Shown here one piece after another: positions 29,893 through 43,629 of a stretch of 64,000 bases of DNA. The DNA comes from Corinectria fuckeliana (Eukaryota > Ascomycota > Sordariomycetes > Hypocreales > Nectriaceae), in the NCBI GenBank assembly GCA_019137255.1, contig WPDH01000172.1, positions 1 through 64,000 on the forward strand, in the 5' to 3' direction. The position numbers and the translations under genes are program-made. Numbering within the stretch: position 1 is the stretch's first letter; the number at the start of each line of letters is the position of its first letter. The notes under the pieces are model-generated. The model made no database searches and was not told where the DNA came from. It saw nothing but the letters and a program-made list of their open reading frames with translations.

Positions 29893-32800
29893 AGGATCAC
29901 TGAAGTTATGTCGTTTCAATGTGGTGGTTGGTTGGAGTGATGGGTGAGAGGTCTGACGTCACGTGTTTGCCCCGGACTTGATGACCCCGCGGCTACCGCA
30001 TGAGGGCTAGTGAGAACGTGAATAGCTTCAGGCTTTATAGATCGGGTTGCGTCTAGGGTAGATGCAGGGGTTGGTCTTTGTGCAGTGTATAAAATGGGTG
30101 TCTAACTAGAGGTGCTTCGGTTTCGGTTCCAATTGTGAAGAATTGTGTAGTTTCAGTTTCGAACTCGAATTCAATAACCAGGTGCAAAAGCCGGCACTAG
30201 CGAGAATGTGGTTGTTTACATTCAGGCTTGACGACGGGTCTTTTCATACCATGCTACCTGCGACCAACAAGAAGTTATGAAGGACCATGTGAGATCAAGC
30301 TTAGGTTGTTTACCGATGAATCTGCCTATTTAGAGATGCGTTCCGTGATGGAAAGGAGCATGATGTTATGGACAACATAAGGAGGCTATCAAGGAAATAA
30401 GACAGGTAGCTTAATGTCTCCAATTCTGAAGTAGCGATGCCGGAACGGATGTAAGAACTCTTCGTCAATATTGACTAAGCCCCCAACAGCTAGATTATTG
30501 CTCCATTGATGTCTCCCCTGAGACTCCGGACAATCGCATTGACGAATGAGCTAGCTATCCTACAGCACGGTCGTGGTGGACTTTGTATCGAGTTTGCCCT
30601 TGAAGATTGACTCGGGCGACGATTCTTGAAGTTGTCTTGGTCAGAGGGCTTGAGCCCCTTCAGCTACAAGTGCCCTGATGCTTGCTAATGGAGAGTTTGT
30701 ATCCGCAGAAAGTTTCAGCGCTCAACGAATGACAGGATGGGTTTTTTTACTATTCAACATTGCGAGTTGGACATCGGGCTGAGACTAAAGCGAACCCCTT
30801 GCGTATCTCTGGTATGAAGCCTATCGACCAGTGAAACATATTTCCAAGGCGGCGTTGGATATATGTATCCTAAGCGCTCAGACATCCATGGGCAGCAACA
30901 TGAATAAAATTGTACATGTGAGACCTAGATACGCCTTTCCGTTTTTGTCTTCATGGATGAGGTTATGGAGGTTATGACGCTACTGGAGGGTAAACTGATG
31001 ATAACCTGCCAACGTAACAGCCCGTCCGTGCAATTTATACGCCATCCTATAGTACTCATGGATTTTCAATGCACTGCGGTTCTTAGACGTGACTGAAGAT
31101 GTGTGAACACGTAATATAGAGAGTGATAGTGACTAAAACTAGCCGTTTTAGTGATATATGGATCATCTAGCCAGAGTGGCGCGGACCCTTTTATACCGCA
31201 CAGCCATTCCCACAATCCGCATTTCTGACAAGGAGTCCTTACCTTGGGGTTGATGTCTGACTGGGAGAGTATTCTGTGACGTCCTGACCTCATCGCCGTC
31301 TGGGGACATGCTCGTGCACCGCCTGCTATTCATACTTGACGAAATTCCCTGAGATGTAAGTATTATACGTCTTAACTAAGTGACATGTTGAAGAAAGCGT
31401 GGACTCGAACAAGGCACCCAATTGTCCAGCGGCCACGTGAGTAACCATATTCGTATACTTGACATGGCTCATGGACGAGGTGCCTCAGGGGTCTGGAGTG
31501 TTGTGAGCGAGCCTACATCTTAAAAACCGAAAATACCATGTTCAGGCTATGGCGACTAGGTTAGCTGCTCGCACGTACTTGCGGGGGCTCTAGCGATCTC
31601 TCCGGTTGCGCCGTGCGACTATGCTTGACGACAGCTTTTGTGATGTACTTCTTTTGTTTGTTATTCTTGGCTCCCTGCATTGCCGCAAGTCAGTCCGTGT
31701 TGCGGTTTGGCTTCCTTAGGCGAGGGGGTAGAGATGCGACGCAAACTAGCTGGACACGAGGACACGAGCAGGGAGGAACTGAGGCGAGCTATGAGACACT
31801 CGGCTGCCTCACGGGATGCATGTTTTCGCAGCAGCGTCATTCAGCAGAGACATGACTTCTCGGAGATGGCTTTAAACCTTGTCAAAGGAAGCTATTGGAT
31901 GAAGACGATGCCCAGACCGACCCAGAAAGCGCGAAGCGAAGGCACAAGTTCGTTAGTGGCAGATAACCATTTGCAAGACCAATAAGAAGGCGCATTCGAT
32001 TGCGTCTGGCTTGGTATAATTCCGTGGTCGAAGGCTGTCTACCTGGCTATATAACTTACACTTCACCGTACGGTGGCCAACGTGGCTTGACCTAGCTAGC
32101 ATGGTTGCATATTCCCGTTCAGACGCTGCAAGACTTATACAATCCTAAGATCTTAGGGTCATCTGTGACTCCAAGAAGGAACCCAGAGCTAGTAGTGAAG
32201 CCCTGCATAGCCCGAGCGGAGCAGCAAGTGGGTCCTCGGACGCTCACCTTCCGGGAAGCCAGCCCCACAATCCCGGCCGAGCTCCCATGGGCTCGGAACA
32301 CCTTGGGTCCATTCCTGCGCCGGGGCGACGATCTGCCAAGCTACCCTCGACGGGCGTAGTTGAGCGCTACGAATAGCGCCACGGCTCGTATCGACGCCGC
32401 GGGACGGCACATGGCCGCTGCCAGCCTGTTCTTATCTCTACACTAATACGAACTGGCCGGCAAAGGCATCTCATCCAAGCTCCACTCGCTTGAAGCCTGA
32501 GACAAGGCTCGCAGGAATGACGAGCGTTGGAGCATGCATTCGCGGCACCCCGCATGCACTCCCCCATTCGGAGAGGGCATCTTCGACGCTGGTTATCTCG
32601 TTTGGGACACTCGTTCAGTTGGTGTGTCCAGTCTAGACCACGCCGTGGCTTGTGGCTCCCACGCGTGCCGAACCAGTGTGTGGGCGTCGCGGCTGATCAT
32701 GCGAGCCACACGCGGCTGAGAACGTTGGCTTTGGATCGAGCGATGGCTGGTGCTGCTTTTCCTCTCGGGAGGATCGGGTCTGGGAGTGGAAGTGAAACTG

Positions 32801-34494
32801 GGCTGCAGGCTGGGTCGCAATCAACTGCCACTCGCGGATGATAGCATAATCAACTCCACGGCGTTTGTGAGTTCCACAGTCGACATCGGCGCCAACACGG
32901 GGCCCGTCGTTATCTCTTCGTCTTGGGGGCTGACGTCTGCGTTTCCTTCTTGGGAATTCTCACGACACACACGCACGCAAAGCCCTCCTCTCTGACCTAG
33001 ACGGGGCAGCGTTCCTCACCTCCGGTTGAGCTATTATGACGACAGTATGGATCGAGTACGGGCTCGAGCTGACTGATCACTTTTCTCACCCCCTCCCCCC
33101 CGCGTTTGCGCCTCTCTCGACAATCCGCCAAGGGCCCAAGACCACCCCGTGACTCAGACGTGCAACCCTCCAACTTCACAACATCGAGTCCGGGTCCAGC
33201 TTCCGTCCGTGGTTGCTTCACAGCGCCAAATGCCTGCCTGCCTGTCCGATAAGAAGCATTTCGGCCCACACCAAGGCGATCGATGCTAGACCGCTGCGGT
33301 TGCGCTCTAGGGGAAAGACACCTGCAAGGCACCATGCATGCCTCCTCGGATCGAATCTGCAGAGAATCGCCCGCCGCGAAGCCAGGTACCGAACCCATAG
33401 GCCTCCGTCTCGAGGGATCAGCAGGACCTCCTCTCCCTCACTGGACCAGGTCGGCGAGGCCGGGTGCTGACCAGGCCGCAGGCACAGTCAGATGGTCGCC
33501 GTGCTCATCGTGAGGGTGTCGTCCATGTCTCACTCTCCGTCGCCGCGACGCCCGCCAGCCACAGAGACGCTCGTGTGCACTGTGCCCGTATGCACAGTTC
33601 GATGGCTCCCGGCACGCTGCATCTGGGCCTAGTCCTCTAGCTCCGGGTCTGGGTCTGGAAAAGGCCATTTGTATTAGCATTAACGGGCGGCTGCCGCGTT
33701 CCACGAACTGGTTTGGTCGTAGGCCGTGTATCACAAACCGGTTTCGGCGTGTCCAGCCAGCCAACCTTCCTCCCACTCATCATTTATCAACCCGTCAGCT
33801 CGCTCAGCCCAAACCCATGACTTCCCTTTCCAGCACCGGCCACTCCCGATTATCAATCTAGTGAACCACCGCCTTGGACGCGTGGCGCCGTCGTAGCCGG
33901 CTCATAGGCTCGTTAGGCCAGCCCCTCCGCAACTTTCACGTGCGGCAACCCATCGAGGCACAGGCGGCCCCGCTTGGCGAGCCGATGACCACCATCTCGG
34001 ACCTCACAAGGCCGAGCGTGAGTGTGAGTGTGCCATCGGATATGACTGGAACGCCAGCCTGCCCTTTGTCTTGGTCGTAAACACCCCATGGGTGGTGGGA
34101 AGCAGGCAGTGGCAAGTATCTAGGAGGTAACTTGGGGCTCTCTTGACACCCTTGTTGCCTGTGGCAGGCAGCACGTCGTCTCGGGCGGCACACGCCTATA
34201 TATTACTGTGGCCGTTCGCCCCGGGCACCATCTCGTTCGCCCTGCCTTCCGTCTCCTTCGTTTCTGTCTAGGTAGCCTTTTGTGAATGACTCCGACTCTG
34301 TAAACGATATCAGGCTTTCCCAGGCTTGCCAAATCTCTGTTTGCGCCGGCTCGTCCGGTGGTGTTTATCTCACTTACACCGTCACTTACTTTACTTACTT
34401 CCACGAATACCATACCTCTCTTGCGAACTGCTCTCGCCAATCAACCACCACCCGAACCAGACTGCAAGTCACCGTCGGTGAATCTACCACCAAC
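29893..34494. other. 4.6 kb intergenic region
   Basis: Divergent promoter region between the EEP gene (-) and the small acidic-protein gene (+). From about 30.0 to 31.0 kb there is no open frame of 60 codons on either strand, and GC is lower than in coding DNA, without RIP saturation. A frame at 31613 that would encode a secretory-like N-terminus starts at GTG and is rejected. Nothing else was recognised. Confidence 0.5.
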
Positions 34495-35235
34495 ATGCCT
34501 ACCGAGTCCGAGATGAGATCTCGCCGGGACTCGTGGCCACCGACCCAGGTGCGCCTCAAGCCAACCCTCTCCACCAAGAAGACCCCTCTACCACCGCTGG
34601 ATGACATCGACGACGACCCTCTCACCTATTTTCTGACGCCGGCGCCGGACATGGACGACGACGATCTGGACGCGGCCATGATGGACTTTGACGCCGGCAT
34701 CCAGGACACAAGCCAGCCCCGCGAGATTATCCGCAGCGTCAGCCCCTCTACCCTGGACGGCCTCCGCAAGCCCGGCCTCCGCCCGGTCTCCCCCGACACC
34801 AGCTCCGACATAACCACCGGGGACGACGAAGACGACGACGACGACGACGAGGATTACATCCGCTTCTCGCCCAGCCGGGACAGCCTGCTCACGCTGCACG
34901 ACGTCTCCCCGTTCGGCGACGGCCAACGCCCCAAGAGCCCCGCCTTCGGCCATTCCGCCAACAGCCACACGCACCTCTCGCCGTCGTCGCCGCCGCCGCT
35001 CCGGGGTCGGGCCCGTGGCGGCGGCCACGGCCCGACCCGCCCTCTGCTGTCGCGGCGCCGGCCTAGCCAGCTGTGGCGTGAGCCGAGCCCGGACGTGTGG
35101 TCGATCGAGGAGGAGACGGAAGAGGAGATGATGAGCGACGTAGGGAGCAGCGTGGCGGATGACGAGCGGAAGACGAAGAAGACTCCGAAGCAGAAGAAGA
35201 GGGTCCGGTTCATACTGCCGCCCCAGACGCGTTAA
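34495..35235 (+). CDS. Small acidic protein with C-terminal RVxF-type (PP1-docking) motif
   Basis: Intronless, 246 aa. The frame is open back to about 34282, but ATG 34495 (CAACATGCC) has the best context and begins the coding-biased part, so it is preferred. The protein is disordered-looking: Pro/Asp-rich (PPLDDIDDDP, MDDDDLDAAMMDFDAG), an acidic run DDEDDDDDDEDY, and a Ser/Pro/Gly-rich middle with RGRARGGGHGP. An acidic helix (SIEEETEEEMM) leads into a basic tail KTKKTPKQKKRVRFILPPQTR. RVRF (residues 236-239) after basic residues matches the consensus for docking to protein phosphatase 1. The gene is therefore a candidate PP1 regulatory or targeting subunit, by inference only. No enzymatic domain. 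Confidence 0.75.
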   Translation: MPTESEMRSRRDSWPPTQVRLKPTLSTKKTPLPPLDDIDDDPLTYFLTPAPDMDDDDLDAAMMDFDAGIQDTSQPREIIRSVSPSTLDGLRKPGLRPVSPDTSSDITTGDDEDDDDDDEDYIRFSPSRDSLLTLHDVSPFGDGQRPKSPAFGHSANSHTHLSPSSPPPLRGRARGGGHGPTRPLLSRRRPSQLWREPSPDVWSIEEETEEEMMSDVGSSVADDERKTKKTPKQKKRVRFILPPQTR

Positions 35236-37692
35236 GGGTTGTGCCGGAGGATAATCACACTGCATTGGGCTGGAGTTTAAGAGATCTGCATTTACTTTTC
35301 CTATTGTCTTGCATTGCATGGAGGAGTTGGGGCTGCATTTTTGCATTTCTGCATTCGGTGCCATCGTGGCATGGATCACGGGTATACGTATGGCTGGTCC
35401 ATGGGAGGATTCGTTGCTTTTTCGTTGGGAGAGTTTCTTTTACCGGGTCATCGGCACGGCCCATCGTGTCTGAAGCATACGGGCGGCCAAATTGTCTGCA
35501 TTCCATCTATATTCTTACTAGGAGCAATCCGCCTGCCTCCAAGATGAGGTTTATCTTAGTCTGCTATTTCATCATCAATCTACTATTATACCATCGACGA
35601 TCTGTTGGTCCTTTGGAAAATCCGTTGTCATGGGGACGGCTCTCATTTAGATCTGGCCGAAAATACACCCTAGTCTAGGGTAGACTAAGTGCAGGGGGAT
35701 CTTTGTTTCACGAGTAAACTGGTGAGTGGCGCATCGAGGACCCTTGGTGCCCAAAACACTCGGTGCGCGGGCATTGTTGTGATAATGGGAGTGTTATGGT
35801 TTAAATAATAACTGGCCCCCAGACGAAGACTAACTATGGATGAACCAACTCCTGCGTGCGACAGCGCCACAATGCCACTCCCGCTAACGCACGCAAGGTG
35901 AACCAGGATATTCACAGTGGTCCTAGCTTGTAATTGCGGGAGACCCATGTCTGTTGAGGCTTAAGAATGTTAGATATTGCCTGCAGGCTCCGGCTGGCTT
36001 CTACCGATATGCCGGGAGCATCTTGGACGAAAGTCTGGCTAGTAATCAAGAGAAAGCAAAGGGAAATCATCGTCCAAAGACTCCACCACGACTGGCCCGC
36101 GAGAAGGACAACGAATTTGTGGAGGCTTGGGTAGCAGTCTGCGTCTGTCTGTATTCGTACAGACTGGGATCCCCAAGCAAGGACAACATGGTGGTTCCTT
36201 GTTTTGATGGGATGGATGGGCCGTCGTCAGCAACGAAAACAAGGCCAGAGCCTGCTGCACTGCACTGCACTAGCGGAATCAGAGGGAGCGAGAGGGGAAA
36301 TGGAGCAATTAGCGGGAAGCACCCCCGGCGGATGCTGTACATATAGATACGGAGCCCAATGGACTCGGGACACAGCGCAGGACGAACAAATGCGTTTGCG
36401 TGGTACCGAGCAGAACTACTAGTAGTAGATGCTGCAATGCTTCCTTCACACGAGAAGTAGGTACATGTACAGCATTGTCGTCAATGAAACATTGACTGTC
36501 AGGATATATGATGTCTGATTTGACAGTTGCTCCCGTAGCCGCAATGCACGCCATCTCCTGCAGATCGCGTCAATCATTCGATGATGGGATATTCGATACG
36601 TAGTAGATCGGGAGGCGTCAAGGCGTCCCTGTCTCGGGGGGTTTGGCCTGCTGGAACTTGCCAGCTAATGAGACTAGATACTAGGTGCATGGAGGAAGAA
36701 AGTCCCGCTTGAGGAGCATCCAGAGCTTCTGCCAGAAGGGATCCTAGCCTAGGTAGGTATGTACGAAGTACTATTGTAGCTGCGCTGCGCACTGCAGAGC
36801 TGGGGGGCATCCATTGCTGGTGCCCTGGAGTGGGTGGGCGGTCGGTCCACCGGACGCACCTGATAGGCGGTCTTCAGTGGCATTGTGGTTGCGTCTATGG
36901 TTGCGTCAGCGTCAGCGTCGACGGTCGTGGGTGGCTGTGGATGGGTAGATGTGCCGCAGTGGAGCCCCATCGAAGGGCCATTGTTTACCATCCGAGGGAC
37001 ACCGAGAAAAAGGTCCTCCCAACGGGCTGCTAGTACTAATTACTAGTACATAGTAATGTTAGGTAGTTGGTTAGGTACTGCCGTCTCCAGAGCAGCACCC
37101 AGCAACCAGCAACCAGCAACCCACTTCGTACCTGCCCCATCCAAAGCCCACCTCTCAGGTCAGGCTCTCACAGTGACGGACCTCTTGTCGCGGGACGCTG
37201 TGTCTCTGTGTCTGTGTCTGTTTCTGTCTCTCCTCTAATTATTCAACCTCTCAAACTCAACTTTTTCTTGACCCTCTTTATTCCCATTCCATTCCATTCT
37301 GTTCAATCGGGCCCCGTCTGTCATTCTTTGGGTGGGTGTTCGGCCCGTGTGTGTTATATTCGCTGTTCACCGTCGCATCTCTTTTTTTGAATTTGGAGTT
37401 GACCCTCGACCGCTCCCCGGTTCCGATATCGACAAAACACAACAAGGCGGCTTAGCTTGTTGTTATTTCCCACAACACCAAGGGGAAAGAGGGCGACCAG
37501 GCGCAAATGCTGCGGCTTTGAGCACCACAAAGCCTCTCCCACATCCATTCAGCATGTTGCGCACCTGAAGGTAACCTCCAGCTCCAGCTCCAGCTCCATC
37601 TCCAAACCCGATCCCCAATTCCTCCTTTCCCCCCACCATCCGCCCAAACCGCAATGTACTGACCGACACCCAACCAACCTCCAGCCAAGACC
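35236..37692. other. Intergenic region and leader of the RhoGEF gene
   Basis: About 2.4 kb. The right part (37200-37690) is pyrimidine-rich and is probably the promoter and 5' UTR of the downstream gene; a short AACCAGC-type repeat is at about 37095-37125. No coding frame is supported. Confidence 0.5.
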
Positions 37693-39432
37693 ATGTCGTC
37701 ACCAAACCTTACCACCGATGACGATGCATCGCCAGATCCTGCGACCCCCGCGACCCCCGCGACGCCCACGACTCCCCACAAGCCCTCGGTCTCCCAGAAA
37801 TCAGACAATGCGAAGTCCACGCCCAAATCCGCCCCCGTGGCCGGTCGACCCCGGGGCCGAACCACCTCCAAAAAGCCAGAGCCCACTCTGCTGGCTGATT
37901 TCTTCCTGGGGCGCCCGTCCCCAGCGCGAGTTGCCGCTGAGCGCCACCGGAGGATGAGTCTCGAGGCCGTCAAGGCCGAGTTGCGCCACGAGATGAAGCA
38001 GAGTGCCGTCGAGAAGGTCCGACCCCCGGGCGGTGTCCAAGACCGCGTTAAGAAGTGGCAGAAGGCCAATGCCGCAGTCGTGGTAGAGGACACCCCAGAT
38101 GAGGCAGCGACGGAGCCGACCGACATTGCGTTCAACGGCGAAGAGGTTGAGAGCGTCACCGAGGAGGACCGAATACGCATCAAGCTGAGAAACAAGGGCA
38201 ACCGAGACAACAACAAATCCCGAGAGACCCTGTCAACAGAGAGGAAGCCGCCTCCGGAAGCACCAGTAATAATTCCACCCAAGAAGAGAGTCGTTAGCGA
38301 CGACCACTGGATGCAGCGAAAGCCCCGTCCCAAAAAGGGCTCCCCAAAGACCAACAAGGGTGCAACACAGGCTCCTATCCCAAAAGATTTCACCCTCCGC
38401 AACGCCACAAACCCGTCTGTCTCTAACAAGGTCAAGAATTGGGCTTCCAAAGTAGAGATTCCTGAAACCCCACCCCCGAAGAGTCACAGATACGCCAAGT
38501 CCGTGGGGTCAAGAACGTGGACTGAAGACACCGAGAGCGAATTCTGTAGTGACTTGGGCGAGACTGTTAGCGAAGTCACGCCCAGCAACGTCACCAACAG
38601 CCGGGTGACAGCGCAACGATCCGCAAAGTCTTCATCCGCAGTAGACGACGGCATCCGGGTGACTCCCATCCGAAAAATCCAGTTGGAGGATGATGGCATC
38701 AGAGTGCAACCCATCAGCGACGTATCCTCGGATGCAGCCACTTCACGGCCCGGATCTGTACGGACAGCGCGACTCAGACGAAAGTCCGTCCACAGCTCTC
38801 GACGCTCAAGTCCTCGATCTGAGAGCACCAAAGCCACCGAGAAGCCGTCCGAACGATCGAGGTCTGAGGTCACCGCAAAGCAATCTGAACTGTCAAGCAC
38901 TGAGATGACCGAACGAGACTCCAATCTGTCCAAGACAACGAAGGATGATAACTCTATGATCGAAGCAATCGAAGAGGACCCTGTGATGGATACCCCCACT
39001 AAGCGTCGGAGTGTCTCTGGGAGTAAGAGGAGACCGCGACCCAAGAGCTACCACACTGGCACCACGACGGCAAAAGATCAAGAGTCTTTTGTTACCGAGG
39101 AGACAGACCATGAGCCGACTCAATTGGAATTGTCCGACCTTTCCTCCAGCATCCTGGCCAAGTCCATCGCCGATCTTCCAGGCGAAATCCCCTTTGGAAA
39201 CTCCGCTTTCAGCGAGCTTGACCTTCCCCTGAAAGGAGGCCCTCCACGTAGCCGCCCCAAGCGACATAAGCCTGAGAGAAACACCAGCTTCAAGACTATG
39301 CCTAAAGTATTCAAAAAGGTCATGGAGGAGGGCAAGAAGATGATCCATGAGATGAACGAACCCCCGAGACAAGCCTTGCCGAACCAACCCCCAAGCATCG
39401 AAAAGTGGCTCAACAACACTGTGGAGGTTACC

Positions 39433-39463
<31 letters not shown>

Positions 39464-42400
39464 GCAAAAACAACGAGAACACCTCGGATCCATTCGTGGA
39501 CGAGCCTAAGCAAGAACATGCGCCTGTTGTCCAGGAACCGACCCCCGAAAAAGAAGAGCCCAGTCTCGAACCCGTCACCCCGGTCGAGAGCAAAACCCGT
39601 CGAAAATCATCACGGGGCCAGAGACGACGAGCTTCGAATCAAAAACTTGATAAGATAGAAACTGCGAAATCGCCTGAGCTACTAGTCGAAGATCCGGAGC
39701 CACTAGTCGAGCCTAAGATCGAACCCAAGGTCGAGCCGAAGATCGAGCCGAAGATCGAGGCAAAGGCCGAGGCAGAGGTTCAGCCTGAGGCGGTACGGAC
39801 ACCAGAGCCAAAAGAAAAATCTGCCAAAGACCACACCAAGTCACAACACTCCAGTGGATTGAGGAGGAGTCGAGCAACCCGAACGTCATCTCCGCTCAAG
39901 CCAGGAGCCAAAAAACACTTGCTAGGCATGCTGAAGGAAGCTTTCCAAGGCGAATCGGCGAACAAATTGCCCAAGCCAAAGCCATACCAAGGCCGAGAAG
40001 AGAGGATATACGAGGAAGAGCTCGATTCCGAACCTAGTTCCAGGGGTGACGACTACAGATATGACGACGAACGGACGTACACTTATGACGAGGAGACGGA
40101 GGATTGGGAAGAGTTGGATGTCCACAGAGATCAAAGTTCAATACTTTCGAGCTCGGTCGCTCCAGAAGAGCAGCACATCCGAGAGCCCCAGCACGACAAT
40201 GAGGAACCCCCAGCACCCAGAATGTTAGGGCCTCGATTCAGACCACCAACCAAAGGCCACCACGAGCTCTCAACCATCATGTCCGAGGAGGATTCCAGTG
40301 TCGGCGGATCGGACTTGACGTCAGAACTGACAAACTCTACCGTGACCCAATCTACAGTTCTCACAGGGAATAGTGAACTTTCCAGACGTAGAAGCCAGGG
40401 GCAGGGTCAAAGTCTCAGGCGACGTCTTACTCGTCATTCCGATCTCGTCTCCGTTCTTTCATTACCCAACGACAATGATGTTCCCACCACAATCAAAAAC
40501 AATCGGTCACGCCCGAGCCTGCGCAAGAATCGGGGTGGACGCAACGATGTCACCAACGATGACCTCCTCAGGGAATTCGCCGAAGATGAGAATCTCTATC
40601 TCCGCGAGCTAAAGACTCTAGTTGACGGCGTCATCCCTGTTCTTCTCTCCCAAGTCGTCAATGAGGACAACGCAACCGAACTTTTCGGCAAGGGCGGCGA
40701 CCGAACCAGTAAAGTGAGCAGCATGTCAAAATCCGTCATCCACATGGGAGTTGCACTGGAAAAGCTCAAAAACGCCCACCGAAAAGCCCCAGTCTCAGAT
40801 ATGCGTCGCTTGGCAAGCTGGGGCCATGGCGTGGTCCCCATTTATCACAAGTACCTGGATGCCTGGAGACTTGGATTCCAGGACTTGGTTGTCAACCTCG
40901 CGCCAGCAATCGGAAGCCCCGATGACGAGGATTCCCTTCTGGATGCCCTGCCGCGAAACGAATACGGCGACATTATCGATGCCGAGGGAGAACGGGTCGA
41001 TGTGGCTCATCTGTTGAAGAGACCTCTTTTGCGAGTCAAGCAGATGGCCAAATTTGTCAAGTGTATCGACACTATTCTTGGAACCAACGACACTTATTAC
41101 CTTCTAAGAGATTTCGAGGATTTGCAGGACAAAGCCCGACGTCGTCACCGAGAAGAGAGCGCTAGGCTGGTGGATGAAGATGCGATCAATACCGATACTA
41201 CAAGATCGCGAGACTTGCGAACATTTGTCCCGATGGAATACGTCGTCATCGAAGCGAACCGACAAGTAGCCTCCAAGGACTTCTTCTCTCTTGACCTGTC
41301 TCATTCAAATGGGCAGCGACTAGAGTGTCAAGTCGAACTGGTTCACAGAGACAACGAGCGCCATCCCGAGGACAAGGGCGACATACTGATTCGAGAAACT
41401 GGCGATGGCCACCGGTCATACCTCCTATTCCCACCCATTCCCATGGAAATAATTTCCGCGCGAACAGGAGAAGGCAACTTCGACATGGTAGTGATGATTC
41501 GAGGCACGCACGATGACCGACCTTGGCATGAACTGCTTACTCTCACGACGGACAGTGAAGATCAGATTCTGGACTGGTTGGATGTATTGCCCGTGGCTCC
41601 CGTCCCCCCGAGGGAGCCAGAGCCGAGTGTCTGCGGAGATGACGAAACGAGGGCAAATGACGTTCCAGTTGGCGCGCGAAGACGCAGTAGACGTTCACCT
41701 CGCTCCTCCCACTCGCCCCGATCCCCCACCACTCCCCTTTCGCCTCTTCCGGAAGCATCTCCAGCAAGTCCAGTAACCCCAACGAAGCGAGACTTGCCCT
41801 CCCGGTATCGACCTCGTTCTACAACTCCGTCAACACCACCACCTGTAACGATTCCGGAGGACTATGACCTGGGAAGGACGCCCACGCAGGATGATTACTA
41901 CGAACTAGAGGAGAGGACCACTCCTCTCAATGAGAGGATGCGACCTGATCCGCTCATGTTCCAAAGGAGCCCCAATAGTACGCCCTACCGAGACGATGGG
42001 GCACCTCCTCCTCCAATCCATCGGACTCTTACACCCAGCCCGCAGCCTGAACCAAAATCACCATCTCTTAGCCCGCCCACTAAACTCCAGAGCGCCCACA
42101 TCAAGCGCCGAACGTCTTCTCCTCTTAAACACGAATACCTGCCATCAGAGGGGTCATCGGTGGCTGGAACTTCTCTAACGGAGGAGGGCACGGAGGAGGG
42201 CACGGAGATGGGCACGGAGATGGGCACGGAGATGGGCACGGATATGTCTGAAGACTATACTGAATCTGAATCCGATGCCGAGTCTTCCGATGATGAGATC
42301 GAGAGTGTGGACCTGCCCGAAACCGAGCTTGGGTTCAGCATCAAGCAAGAGCCTCGCCTCCCTACTGTGATGGAATCAGTGCTCTCCGAATCGGCTTGCA

Positions 42401-43629
42401 GCCTCACGCCGTCCAACTCTGCGTCCCAAGCCGGCCTTCATGGCAAGAAGATTGCCCCCGAAGAAAACGCGTCGCGATTCGTTGCTTCAATCTCTAAGTG
42501 GTCGGAGAAGGGCTTGTGGAAGGACATATCTGCTGCCAACTGTTCCATCATTGTTTCACCAGGCCTGATCGAGGCCTATCCACTCCGTCCTGGTGGCGCG
42601 TCTGATGGAGCTAATGAGACGCCCATGCTCGCATTGGATCTTACGCCGCTGGTCTTGATTCGACGAAGCACTGCGGTTGATCTTGAAATCCGCTCCACGG
42701 TCAAGCCGGAGTGCTTACTGTCCAACTCACACGAGGGAGGAAACTTTCGTTTCCGATGCCACACCGGTCCCGACTGCTTCAATCTCTACAAGTCGGTTCA
42801 CCATGCTCGCCTACACAACCAGAAGTTCATCCAGCTTGAGAACGAAGCGAGATTCAAGAGCTTCGGCGAGAAAAAGGCACCGGATGGGAACGACGACGAC
42901 ACCAGCAGCCGCCGACGAAGCTGGTTCGGCCGTAAGAACAGCTACAGGGGCTCAGTACGCGCCCCTGCCCGTTCTCACGACGGTGCTAGCACGACACCGT
43001 CGTCGAGTCTCTCTGCTACAAGCTTCCTAAGACGACTCACTGGAGGCGGGAACCTACCATTCAACCTTGCCCGATCCTCCGTTGACAGACAGACCCGAGC
43101 CAGCGGCTACGGCAATAGCCTCTACACCCTCGAGTCTTCCTCCAACGGCGCCAGCACTCCTCGCTCGCCATCCATTAGTGTCGAAAACAGCGGCCGCGGT
43201 CCTTCGGGCTATGGAACCGAGAACATCCGCATCAGACTACACCTTCTCGTGTCGTCGGCGAAATGGGAAGACTTTGGCAACTGCAGTTTGCAGATCCGAC
43301 GACCACCGCCAGGTTGGCGCCAGGCCCTCCGTGCCAACCACGGAATGGAGAAGCGGGTGACGGTGACTACTATTCCGCGTAAGGACGCGGACAAGCCAGC
43401 CATTCTGCTCGACGCCGTATTGGGTAGTGGATGCTTCCAGCCCATGGGTAGCCGCGGAATCGTGTGCGGCGTCTGGGAGGAGATGAAGGACGGCAACGGC
43501 GTTGTTGGGACTGCGCCGGCGACAGGTGCCACTGGCGGCAACGTCAAGAAGTGGTGTTTCCAGTGCGCAAGCGCCGCAGAGTCGAGCTGGGTGCTGCGGC
43601 TGGTTCACCAGGAGGTTGTCACAGTTTAG
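37693..43629 (+). CDS. Very large DH-domain (RhoGEF) protein with PH-like domains
   Basis: Single exon, 1978 aa, ATG in ACCATGTC context. Residues 1-950 are disordered, Ser/Pro/Lys/Glu-rich: ATPATPATPTTP near the start, an Asn run (about 579-590), EPK[IV]EPK repeats (about 675-690). Residues about 955-1160 resemble a Dbl-homology domain: DDLLREFAEDENLYLRELKT as the CR1-like helix, a middle helix around MRRLASWGHGVVPIYHKYL, and KRPLLRVKQMAKFVKCI near the CR3 position. PH-like folds follow at about 1175-1300 (EYVVIEANRQVAS, SYLLFPPIPMEIISARTG), 1590-1735 (KGLWKDISAANCSIIV, FRFRCHTGPDCFNLYKSV) and 1835-1978 (RIRLHLLVSSAKWEDFGNCSL). An EGTEMGT repeat is at about 1497-1516. DH–PH proteins activate Rho/Cdc42 GTPases in polarity and wall synthesis. 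Which GTPase is unknown; fungal copies are often mis-titled 'SRm160/300 splicing coactivator'. Confidence 0.85.
39433..39463 (+). repeat. (AAC)n Asn-coding microsatellite
   Basis: About ten AAC codons in a row inside the RhoGEF-like gene, encoding a poly-Asn run in its disordered N-terminal half. Confidence 0.95.

Noticed and set aside
31392..31450. tRNA-like TTCGAGTCC (reverse strand)
   Set aside because: The T-loop-like sequence is not enclosed by a pairing stem and no acceptor or anticodon arm could be built.
31613..31855. Possible small secreted protein (hydrophobic N-terminus, several Cys)
   Set aside because: The open frame starts at GTG, there is no in-frame ATG before the hydrophobic part, and the rest looks random in composition.
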